Shown in pieces: positions 1 to 4,946 of a DNA stretch of 5,769 nucleotides; within the stretch, counting starts at the first letter, position 1, and each line of letters begins with the position of its first letter. The stretch spans positions 1-5,769 of the forward strand of contig PXEJ01000252.1 in assembly GCA_003566215.1 (NCBI GenBank), written 5' to 3'. Source of the DNA: Cyanobacteria bacterium T3Sed10_376R1m. GTDB lineage: Bacteria > Cyanobacteriota > Cyanobacteriia > Cyanobacteriales > Cyanobacteriaceae. Under the pieces are notes generated by a model. The model saw nothing but the letters and a program-made list of their open reading frames with translations, was not told the origin of the DNA and did not search any database. A program made the position numbers and the translations under genes.

Positions 1-879
1 CTAAATTTATTTGAAAACGAAAAACAAGAAGAAAAAATAGAAGCATTATTTGGTAGTATTCACCCCTATGAAGGCGTTCGCCCGATTGTTGAACAAGAAG
101 AAATATACCCCATTTACATAGCAATACAAGCATTAGGGGAATTTATAAATCAATTTGAGTCAGAATTAGAAGAAGAACCAATTCCCCTGCTCCAAGCAAA
201 TTATGAAATAAAGATTCCTTGGTTAGATACCCCCCCAATCCCCATTACCATCAATTCTATGCCAGAAGTATCTGCAGAATTAGAAGAAATGATGGATGAT
301 GATGAACTGGGTATATTTTTTGATGACGATGATGATGATGATGATGATGACGTAATCATTAGTGATGATTTAATTCCCCGCGGCAGTTTTGTCAACTTTG
401 CCATAGTGTCCCGAAATTTTATTAACAATCTAAAAACCAAATCATCTATCTACCTTGACCTTAATGTGATTGAAGATATAGAAGATGACGAAATTCCTGT
501 AATGGTGATTCAAACCACTCGTCCTAAAGCAAAAACCATAATTGAGCAATTAGACGAGGAAGGAGGAGTCGAATACCTCTTTTTTTCCAAGGGCATAGAT
601 TCCTTTGAAGGTATAATTTATCGCATTGCAGTTATCCAAACGATGGAAGATATTAATTACATTATTACTGAGTTTCAGGAAAGCAAATCATCTATGGGGA
701 AAAATCTACAAAAATGGATTGATAAAGTATCTTCCCTTGATAATTTTTGTGGCATTCTTATTGCCATGGGTGCAACAGGAGCTTCTCGAGGCAATCCTAG
801 TTTTAAAGATACCCTCGGATTTTTTGGGACAACTTTAATCTCTAGTGAAGAATTAGGATTAGAAGAGTTGATAAGATAA
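1..879 (+). CDS. unrecognised acidic protein with poly-Asp run, 5'-truncated
   Basis: The frame is open from base 1 to the TAA at 877-879 with no start that must be used, so the gene most likely begins upstream; 292 residues are visible. The first in-frame ATG (259) lies well inside the open frame and has no convincing ribosome binding site, so I do not take it as the start. The visible N-terminal third is rich in Glu, Gln and Ile. Residues 93-117 are an acidic linker with MDDDE and then ten consecutive Asp (108-117). The C-terminal 170 residues alternate hydrophobic and charged stretches like a folded alpha/beta domain and contain the segment GILIAMGATGASRG (about 246-259). I see no signal peptide, membrane segment or known catalytic motif, and I do not recognise the family. 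Read as coding because of the long open frame and balanced composition on both sides of the repeat. Confidence 0.75.
   Translation, partial: LNLFENEKQEEKIEALFGSIHPYEGVRPIVEQEEIYPIYIAIQALGEFINQFESELEEEPIPLLQANYEIKIPWLDTPPIPITINSMPEVSAELEEMMDDDELGIFFDDDDDDDDDDVIISDDLIPRGSFVNFAIVSRNFINNLKTKSSIYLDLNVIEDIEDDEIPVMVIQTTRPKAKTIIEQLDEEGGVEYLFFSKGIDSFEGIIYRIAVIQTMEDINYIITEFQESKSSMGKNLQKWIDKVSSLDNFCGILIAMGATGASRGNPSFKDTLGFFGTTLISSEELGLEELIR
322..351 (+). repeat. GAY trinucleotide microsatellite encoding ten Asp
   Basis: Ten tandem in-frame GAT/GAC codons: GAT, GAC, seven GAT, GAC. A second short acidic cluster (MDDDE) lies just upstream at about 292-306. The repeat stays in frame with the surrounding gene, so changes in copy number would lengthen or shorten the acidic linker without a frameshift. 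Confidence 0.9.
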
Positions 880-1063
880 TTAATCTTTTTATTTTCTTAG
901 GCTCTGTCTTCGGAAAATATTTTTTTAAGGGGAATGGTAAAAACTGTTATAGCTTTTTTGTACTTGTTGTGTTAGATTGACTCTTACCTATAACTCTTTT
1001 TCTTAGAAAAATCTAAAAATGAAGATTATTTTTAAACCATCTTTAATATTACATTTAAAAAAA

Positions 1064-1116
1064 TATAGTTTATTTAATCCAAAAATTTGAACAAATAACA
1101 AATTAGATAAACTATA
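1064..1116. repeat. long imperfect inverted repeat
   Basis: Arms 1064-1076 and 1104-1116 match as inverted repeats at 12 of 13 positions (tatagtttattta against tagataaactata). Nested inside, 1084-1089 (aatttg) pairs with 1099-1103/4 (caaatt), so the whole element can fold as one interrupted stem of nearly 20 pairs. It is almost entirely A/T and no T-run follows directly, so it is not a typical terminator. Role unknown. Confidence 0.6.
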
Positions 1117-1127
1117 GTAATACTCAA

Positions 1128-1149
1128 TGAGTCATGACAATCAGACTCA
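1128..1149. repeat. TGAGTC-N10-GACTCA dyad upstream of the phosphatase gene
   Basis: Perfect 6-bp inverted repeat (1128-1133 and 1144-1149). The left arm overlaps an 8-bp palindrome GTCATGAC (1131-1138). A third GACTC lies at 979-983. The dyad sits about 36 bp upstream of the possible -35 at 1185, where an activator could bind. I cannot name a regulator. Confidence 0.4.
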
Positions 1150-1184
1150 GCCTAACTCCCCTTAAGAAAAAGGGAACTAAAATT

Positions 1185-1212
1185 TTTACAAATGATTTAA
1201 GATAACTATATC
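1185..1212 (+). promoter_or_regulatory. possible sigma70-type promoter of the phosphatase gene
   Basis: TTTACA at 1185-1190, a 16-bp spacer, then TATATC at 1207-1212 (an alternative TATAAA lies at 1213-1218). A start near 1219 would leave a leader of about 83 nt before the GTG at 1302. In such AT-rich DNA near-matches are common, so this is only a candidate. Confidence 0.3.
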
Positions 1213-1301
1213 TATAAATCTGGTCTTTAATTGTTGGTCTGCATAACAGCTTTCACTAGAATATCTCTATTATTTATTAACCGTTAGTACCCTTAAATTT
1301 T

Positions 1302-2750
1302 GTGTCTATCTCTAATTCTAATTCCCTTGATCCTGAAACTATTAGCCAAAACTATCAATCTGGTAACTATACCAGTGTTTTAGCTTTAAAAGAGATGATT
1401 TCTAATTTACATAGGGAACAAAATAAAATTCAAAATCTTCTAAGTTCTCTTAGTTTTGCTTTGCGTAACTTTAATAATCTTAATCAGTTTTTAGAGTTAA
1501 CTCCTTTGATGGCAACAAGGGTAACAGATGCTGAAGGGGGCGCATTAATTCTTTATAATCAAGATAATCAAGTTAGTTTAGAACAGTTTTATTGTCAAAA
1601 TGATTCTTTAAGAGAACAAATTAATCAAGATTTTTTTGTTGTTATTAGCCAAATAAATAGTTATGAAAAACAACATAAATTAAATTCTAATAATTATCCT
1701 AAATTAATCTGTTTTCCTGTTTTTGTTCAAGAAAAAATACACAGTCAATTTTCTGGTTATTTACAAATATATAGTACTCCTGTTATTAGTAAAAATGTTG
1801 AAAAAGGAAGACTATATGTCTTTAGTCCTACCCGTGAATTTTCTTGGACTCAAAGTCGTAAAACTCTTACTCAATTAGTTTCTGATCAAACGGCTGTTGC
1901 GATCGCAAATCACGAGTTGACCGCAAAATTAATGACGAAAGAAAGACAAGACAGAGAATTAGAAATCGCATCAGAAATACAATTAAGACTCTTACCAAGA
2001 AAATGCCCAAACATTACAGGGCTTGATTTGGCGGCTAAGTGTGAAACGGCAGATAGAGTAGGGGGTGATTACTACGACTTTATCCCCGCTAACTATGATC
2101 AATGGGATGAAAATACCGCCCAAATTCCTAACGCCCCCTGCCAGTCTTGGAGTATTGTTATTGGGGATGTCATGGGGAAGGGCGTACCAGCGGGATTAAT
2201 TATGACCATGACAAGGGGAATGTTGAGGGCAGAAGTGTTGAATCGTCACTCCCCTGCAAGGGTATTAGAACATCTTAATCGTGTTATGTATGCTGATTTA
2301 GATAATTCCCATCGCTTTGTTACTTTATTTTACTCTGAGTATGATCCTCGCACCAATATTCTACGCTATGCCAATGCGGCTCATAATCCTCCTTTGTTTT
2401 GGAAGGCTTCAATCAATAAGGTTAACAAGTTAGATACCGATGGAATGTTGGTCGGTTTGCAACCCCACTCAGATTATCAAGATGATTTAGTTGAGTTACA
2501 AAAAAACGACACTATCCTTTATTATACAGATGGTTTAACGGATGCCATCAACCAAAACAATCAAAGATTTGATGAAGAAAATTTAATAGATTGTTTTCAT
2601 TTTGCCTGTAATAAGTTTGACACTGCCCAAGAAATTTTAGACCATCTGCTTGAAAAAATTAATAGTTTTATCGGGTCTGGTCATTCTAATATTGATGATA
2701 TGACTATGATTATTTTGAGACATAAACCTGATAAGCTTTATCCATGTTAA
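1302..2750 (+). CDS. rsbU: RsbU/SpoIIE-type PP2C serine phosphatase with GAF-like sensor region
   Basis: A 482-residue regulatory phosphatase, expected to dephosphorylate an anti-sigma-antagonist-type partner in the cytosol. Residues 1-50 are a polar, partly helical leader; about 55-205 resemble a GAF domain, ending in a DQTAVAIANHEL helix. A linker helix (212-232, EIASEIQLRLLP) precedes the PP2C/SpoIIE domain. Metal-binding and core motifs are intact: DRVGGDYYDF (251-260), GDVMGKG (288-294), NAAHNPP (358-364), YYTDGLTDA (407-415) and DDMTM (465-469). The PP2C fold carries a polar insert at about 261-284. The start is GTG at 1302: an in-frame TAA lies at 1278 and the next in-frame Met is residue 32. 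No clear Shine-Dalgarno is present. The N-terminus and layout resemble Synechocystis slr2031, an RsbU-like stress and growth regulator, but that is from memory. No anti-sigma or STAS partner gene is in the window. Confidence 0.93.
   Translation: MSISNSNSLDPETISQNYQSGNYTSVLALKEMISNLHREQNKIQNLLSSLSFALRNFNNLNQFLELTPLMATRVTDAEGGALILYNQDNQVSLEQFYCQNDSLREQINQDFFVVISQINSYEKQHKLNSNNYPKLICFPVFVQEKIHSQFSGYLQIYSTPVISKNVEKGRLYVFSPTREFSWTQSRKTLTQLVSDQTAVAIANHELTAKLMTKERQDRELEIASEIQLRLLPRKCPNITGLDLAAKCETADRVGGDYYDFIPANYDQWDENTAQIPNAPCQSWSIVIGDVMGKGVPAGLIMTMTRGMLRAEVLNRHSPARVLEHLNRVMYADLDNSHRFVTLFYSEYDPRTNILRYANAAHNPPLFWKASINKVNKLDTDGMLVGLQPHSDYQDDLVELQKNDTILYYTDGLTDAINQNNQRFDEENLIDCFHFACNKFDTAQEILDHLLEKINSFIGSGHSNIDDMTMIILRHKPDKLYPC
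1899..1906. repeat. HIP1 octamer
   Basis: Exact GCGATCGC inside the phosphatase gene, typical of many cyanobacterial genomes. Confidence 0.9.
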
Positions 2751-3526
2751 ACAAATCTAGTTAAACTAATACGATACCGTTCCTTTTTGGTCACACTAAT
2801 CTCCCCAATTTCTAGCCTACCTTTACCCCGAAAAGAGACTAAATCACCACTTTTGAGATTATGACTAGATTGGGTTATTTCTTTCCAGTTTCCCCTTACA
2901 TCATTGTTATTGATAGCGTCTGCCATTTTTGAACGGGATAAACCGAAGCCAAAAGATGCGATCGCATCTAGCCGTAAGGAAGCCTCTACGGTGGTCATTT
3001 CTTTCTTTTTAGGTTCTCTCACCCTCAAATCAGATAGGTCAATCTGTTTTGTTTTCACCGGTACAGAGCGCACTTGTACCAAAGAAGTTTCAAAAAAATC
3101 AACCATTTCAGGAATGACAATGACTTGAGCCCCCCTTTCCCCCAAAACAATAATATCTCCAACTTTTTCCCTAACCACCCCAGTACCTAAAATTGCTCCT
3201 AAAAAATCTCGGTGGGTAGCAGTATCAAAAAGAAAATTACCAGCAATATCAAGGGCGCTGACGGGCATTTGAGAAATATCACAGGGGATTTCTTCTCGAT
3301 GAATCCCTACCCTTTGTCTTTCTGCTTGGGGATAACCCCCCCAAGGAATTATTTGTATTTCTGTTAACTGGGCAAAAATTTGATTTACTTCGGCTAACAC
3401 AGGGGGTGATAAAAAGTCCGTTACTACTAATTCCCATGTTTTAATTGCTTGTTCTGCCTTATCTAAAACCTTAGCAATTTCAGCTCTATTTTCTACTCGA
3501 TTTAAAATATCTTCTCTTGGTAACAT
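2747..3526 (-). CDS. photosystem II-type S4-domain RNA-binding protein (YlmH-like)
   Basis: A 259-residue protein that matches, in layout and wording of motifs, the cyanobacterial and plastid family annotated as photosystem II S4 domain protein, related to bacterial YlmH. The N-terminal domain includes AIKTWELVVTDFLSPP (27-42) and WGGYPQAERQRVGI (62-75). The middle contains HRDFLGAILGTGVVREKVGD (105-124) and IVLGERGAQVIV. The C-terminal S4 domain spans about 181-245 (RLDAIASFGFGLSRSK, then NWKEI and GDLVSFRGKGRLEIGE). S4 domains bind structured RNA; the precise role in photosystem II biogenesis or ribosome function is not shown by the sequence. The ATG at 3524-3526 gives the family's usual LPRE start. 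There is no Shine-Dalgarno; a poor promoter-like pair (TTGATT, then TATTAG at 3539-3534) would give an almost leaderless message. The stop overlaps the converging phosphatase stop. Confidence 0.93.
   Translation of the reverse strand: MLPREDILNRVENRAEIAKVLDKAEQAIKTWELVVTDFLSPPVLAEVNQIFAQLTEIQIIPWGGYPQAERQRVGIHREEIPCDISQMPVSALDIAGNFLFDTATHRDFLGAILGTGVVREKVGDIIVLGERGAQVIVIPEMVDFFETSLVQVRSVPVKTKQIDLSDLRVREPKKKEMTTVEASLRLDAIASFGFGLSRSKMADAINNNDVRGNWKEITQSSHNLKSGDLVSFRGKGRLEIGEISVTKKERYRISLTRFV
2958..2965. repeat. HIP1 octamer inside a 14-bp palindrome
   Basis: Exact GCGATCGC, extended to the perfect palindrome gatgcgatcgcatc (2955-2968), within the S4-domain coding region. Confidence 0.9.
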
Positions 3527-3580
3527 TTAATAGCTAATAATTTTTACTAAAATCAAATCAATGACTTATTTTTTGTTTAC

Positions 3581-3596
3581 TGTCATAAAAGTGACA
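3581..3596. repeat. TGTCA-N6-TGACA dyad between two minus-strand genes
   Basis: Perfect 5-bp inverted repeat with a 6-bp centre in the 84-bp gap between the glycine-zipper gene and the S4 gene. No T-run follows on either strand, so it is a poor terminator. Its shape resembles an operator, but no known cyanobacterial consensus is matched with certainty. Confidence 0.35.
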
Positions 3597-3610
3597 AAAT
3601 AGGGACATTA

Positions 3611-4117
3611 TCAATTTTCAACATAGCCTTGTATATTTTCAGGATTGAGAGATTGTAGAATATTAGTGGCTTGATTTTTAATTAGATCATTACCTTGGAC
3701 AATGACTAAATATTTACCAGCTTTAAGGCGATTACGATAGGGTAAAGCGTCACTGCTTCCTTCCATTAAGGTAGCGCTACCACCCACAAAAAAACTACCC
3801 ATCGCACCACCGATCGCCCCTAGAAAACCACCTATAATATGGTTAAAAGGCGCACCAGCCCAAGCAAAAGTATCTAAACCCGTAATGGCATCAAAGGTGT
3901 AACCCCCAAAAAAACCAAAGGGAATCAACCAGTAAGCCATCCTGATAGAATTTTTGCGTCCTTCCTTATTGGGATCAATAAAACCAAATTCATCAGCAGT
4001 TTTATAACCTCTGCCTAAAATTGACACTTGTTTGAGGGGAATATTGGCTTTTTCTAAGGCTGTGTAGGCTTCTTCCGCTTGAATGCGATCGGAAACCACA
4101 GCAATTAAGTAATTCAT
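3611..4117 (-). CDS. small membrane protein with glycine-zipper segment, function unknown
   Basis: A 168-residue protein. Residues 1-35 (MNYLIAVVSDRIQAEEAYTALEK...) and 135-165 (KYLVIVQGNDLIKNQATNIL) each read as a beta-strand plus helix, like halves of a small ferredoxin-like domain. Between them lie two hydrophobic stretches: about 60-80 (AYWLIPFGFFGGYTF) and 92-115. The second has regularly spaced glycines (96, 97, 100, 103, 104, 107, 112, 113), a glycine-zipper pattern that packs helices in membranes. It probably sits in the plasma or thylakoid membrane with both soluble ends on one side. I recognise the type as a conserved cyanobacterial hypothetical protein and cannot give a function. 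The start is the ATG at 4115-4117, preceded by an A-rich leader without a Shine-Dalgarno. A Fur-like dyad lies about 32-51 bp upstream. Confidence 0.85.
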   Translation of the reverse strand: MNYLIAVVSDRIQAEEAYTALEKANIPLKQVSILGRGYKTADEFGFIDPNKEGRKNSIRMAYWLIPFGFFGGYTFDAITGLDTFAWAGAPFNHIIGGFLGAIGGAMGSFFVGGSATLMEGSSDALPYRNRLKAGKYLVIVQGNDLIKNQATNILQSLNPENIQGYVEN

Positions 4118-4381
4118 TTATACTATTTTTTTTCTTAAAAGGATTTAGAGATAATATCTAGTCTTATCTTAACCAGAAAAGGTTAGCATTATTTGCTGAT
4201 TTTTCCCTCAAAATCCTATGTGAATATTTTAATAACTCCACTGGTTAAAGATTTAAAGCTCATCATACCTTCATATTCAGCAAAGCCTAAATACCTTAAA
4301 ACACCCATTACGAAACTAAGTAAAGAGTCGCCACGGGTGTTCAAAGCACAGATTGAATTTCAGCTTTTAGCCTTCAGTTGC
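4118..4381. other. 264-bp spacer with dyads and a doubtful 30-residue minus-strand frame
   Basis: Lies between two minus-strand genes, upstream of the glycine-zipper gene and downstream of the pirA-like gene. Dyads seen: TAACC-N6-GGTTA (4170-4185) and AACACCC-N28-GGGTGTT (4300-4341), the latter with a nested TTAC/GTAA (4308-4311 and 4320-4323). On the minus strand an ATG at 4308 opens a 30-codon frame to a TAG at 4216 (peptide begins MGVLRYLGFAEYEG). It lacks a good ribosome binding site, and its start falls inside the 4300-4341 dyad, so I leave it as a possibility only. Confidence 0.45.
4150..4168 (-). promoter_or_regulatory. possible Fur-family box upstream of the glycine-zipper gene
   Basis: The 19-bp stretch gataatatctagtcttatc has perfect outer arms GATAA/TTATC and agrees with the classic 19-bp Fur consensus at 12 positions. 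It lies 33-51 bp before the ATG at 4117, where a promoter would be expected. The AT-rich background makes a chance match quite possible, and the centre of the box does not match. Confidence 0.25.
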
Positions 4382-4391
4382 TTAACTGAGG
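4372..4391 (-). terminator. hairpin over the stop codon of the pirA-like gene
   Basis: TTCAGTT (4373-4379) faces AACTGAG (4384-4390) around a 4-base loop, read on the plus strand; six pairs are perfect, flanked by one mismatch or wobble and one more pair. The hairpin contains the TAA of the pirA-like gene. No T-run follows, so it may protect or shape the 3' end rather than terminate by itself. Confidence 0.35.
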
Positions 4392-4534
4392 TAATAGCGT
4401 TTTTCAGCTTCTAATTGATCTACTAACGCTGTTTGTCCATTAGCCTTAGCTACTTCTAAACGATGTTCTAAGGTTTTAATTAAGGTACTACGATGAGCTT
4501 TTTTGGCGTTTGTAACAGTTGTTTGGTTCATCAT
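4382..4534 (-). CDS. pirA: 50-residue protein, likely PirA-like PII-interacting regulator
   Basis: Begins ATG ATG (4534 and 4531) eight bases after AGGAG and ends with TAA at 4382-4384. The peptide starts MMNQTTVTNAKKAHRSTLIK, continues TLEHRLEVAKANGQTALVDQ and ends LEAEKRYYLS. It is charged and probably two helices around an ANGQ turn, with no membrane segment. The HR-x-LEHRLEVA...QLEAE pattern is that of small cyanobacterial proteins that I believe are annotated as PirA. PirA binds the PII protein GlnB, which relieves PII activation of N-acetylglutamate kinase and so tunes arginine synthesis. That family call rests on memory of the pattern and on position next to a glutamine synthetase inactivating factor gene, which is also nitrogen-controlled. 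I see no GTA-N8-TAC NtcA box in the 149 bp upstream. That the gene is real is well supported; the name is about an even call. Confidence 0.7.
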   Translation of the reverse strand: MMNQTTVTNAKKAHRSTLIKTLEHRLEVAKANGQTALVDQLEAEKRYYLS

Positions 4535-4542
4535 TTATATTA

Positions 4543-4547
4543 CTCCT
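4543..4547 (-). promoter_or_regulatory. ribosome binding site of the pirA-like gene
   Basis: AGGAG on the minus strand, eight bases before the first ATG. It fixes the start of a gene too short to be obvious otherwise. Confidence 0.8.
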
Positions 4548-4631
4548 ACTATGATGGTCAATTTATTTTTAATGGCAATGGATAAAGAACTTTTTACAAG
4601 AAATCAAATTTCTTTTTTTCAAGTAATCATA

Positions 4632-4673
4632 GGGATTTAAGCCTTATAATAGATATATTTAGGCTTAAACCCC
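4632..4673 (-). terminator. 13-bp hairpin after the inactivating-factor gene
   Basis: On the minus strand GGGGTTTAAGCCT (4673-4661) pairs with AGGCTTAAATCCC (4644-4632): 13 pairs, one of them G-T, around a 16-base AT loop. It starts 11 bases after the TAG at 4684. The downstream T content is low (tatgatt), so it is not a textbook intrinsic terminator. It may end or protect the short riboswitch-controlled message, or partly insulate the pirA-like gene from it. Confidence 0.65.
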
Positions 4674-4683
4674 ATTTATGTGG

Positions 4684-4833
4684 CTATTGAAGTCCTACTT
4701 CCGAAGCTACTCTGTTTAACATTGATGCTTGACGATTTTGTTGACGTTGACGATCGCCTCTCATCAATAGACGAGCTTGTTGACTTACTTTACCAAGTTG
4801 GTTTTTGTTATTTAAAGTTTTGTTTGCGTTCAT
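4684..4833 (-). CDS. gifA: glutamine synthetase inactivating factor, short IF7-type
   Basis: A 49-residue basic, probably disordered protein that should bind glutamine synthetase and block it when nitrogen is plentiful. The core from residue 18 (QQARLLMRGDRQRQQNRQAS, then MLNRVASEVG) matches the conserved stretch of cyanobacterial IF7 and of the IF17 C-terminus. Three arginines reported as essential in Synechocystis IF7 (R8, R21, R28) correspond to R21, R34 and R41 here, with the same 13- and 7-residue spacing. IF7 is about 65 residues, so this one lacks much after the core. The start is the ATG at 4831-4833, seven bases after GGAGG. The frame stays open 28 codons further upstream, but that stretch is riboswitch RNA, so the longer version is not the protein. 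In Synechocystis the riboswitch belongs to gifB (IF17), so the A/B label is uncertain; the family is not. Confidence 0.88.
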   Translation of the reverse strand: MNANKTLNNKNQLGKVSQQARLLMRGDRQRQQNRQASMLNRVASEVGLQ

Positions 4834-4840
4834 GATGCCG

Positions 4841-4845
4841 CCTCC
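4841..4845 (-). promoter_or_regulatory. ribosome binding site of the inactivating-factor gene
   Basis: GGAGG within agaggaggcggc, seven bases before the ATG at 4833. It decides the start in favour of the 49-residue protein. The overlapping GAGGCG (4844-4839) is complementary, with one G-U pair, to CGUCUC (4875-4870) just after the riboswitch closing stem. Confidence 0.85.
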
Positions 4846-4870
4846 TCTAATTTTGTTGAGTTTAGATGCG

Positions 4871-4930
4871 AGACGCGTTCCTTCAGAAGATAATCTTCTT
4901 ACTTCCGTCTGTAACAAACAGATGAACGAT
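4871..4930 (-). promoter_or_regulatory. glutamine riboswitch (glnA RNA motif)
   Basis: Read on the minus strand, the segment has the family's conserved blocks in order: AUCGUUCAUC at the 5' end, GACGGAAGUA in the middle and GAAGGAACGC at the 3' end. Three stems form the expected three-way junction: P1 CGUUC (4928-4924) with GAACG (4880-4876); P2 UCUGU/ACAGA (4922-4918 and 4912-4908) with a 5-base loop; and P3 AGAAGA/UCUUCU (4899-4894 and 4890-4885) with a 3-base loop. This class binds L-glutamine; upstream of Synechocystis gifB it raises expression when glutamine is high. It lies 37 bases before the inactivating-factor ATG, the same arrangement. Near-complete match to the blocks I know; only small changes (GUAAG for GUAGG, CUGAAGG for CCGAAGG). 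Confidence 0.92.
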
Positions 4931-4946
4931 TTATTCCTACACTTTT

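Larger units (their letters stand above)
880..1301. other. 422-bp intergenic region, no confident gene
   Basis: AT-rich spacer between the truncated upstream gene and the phosphatase gene. It holds a small AT hairpin (997-1011, TTTTTC-TTA-GAAAAA), two larger dyads and a possible promoter, listed separately. A weak bulged hairpin followed by T residues (about 947-969) could end the upstream transcript, but the stem is mostly A-T. No RNA gene or credible small protein was seen. Confidence 0.6.

Noticed and set aside
201..440. Minus-strand frame encoding a poly-serine protein
   Set aside because: It is the antisense reading of the GAT repeat in the plus-strand gene; the serine run mirrors the aspartate codons and nothing else resembles a protein.
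626..838. Plus-strand frame of 70 codons
   Set aside because: Lies wholly inside the longer plus-strand gene in another frame, without a ribosome binding site.
934..975. 13-codon hydrophobic peptide (MVKTVIAFLYLLC)
   Set aside because: The purine run before the ATG is too close to act as a ribosome site, and such a short frame is expected by chance.
1155..1177. CCCTT/AAGGG dyad in the upstream region of the phosphatase gene
   Set aside because: Only five pairs with a mismatch next to them and no T-run; too weak to call as a terminator or repeat element.
2904..3128. Plus-strand frame of 74 codons
   Set aside because: Antisense to the well-supported S4-domain gene.
4193..4414. Plus-strand frame of 73 codons
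   Set aside because: Overlaps the pirA-like gene on the other strand, has no ribosome binding site and reads as non-protein-like; the minus-strand gene is better supported.
4575..4600. Possible NtcA box before the pirA-like gene
   Set aside because: Minus-strand GTA is followed, after eight bases, by TTT rather than TAC; only half of the site is present.
4598..4619. AAGAAAT-CAA-ATTTCTT hairpin followed by T residues on the plus strand
   Set aside because: Looks like an intrinsic terminator, but there is no plus-strand gene to end here, the loop is only three bases and the stem is almost all A-T.
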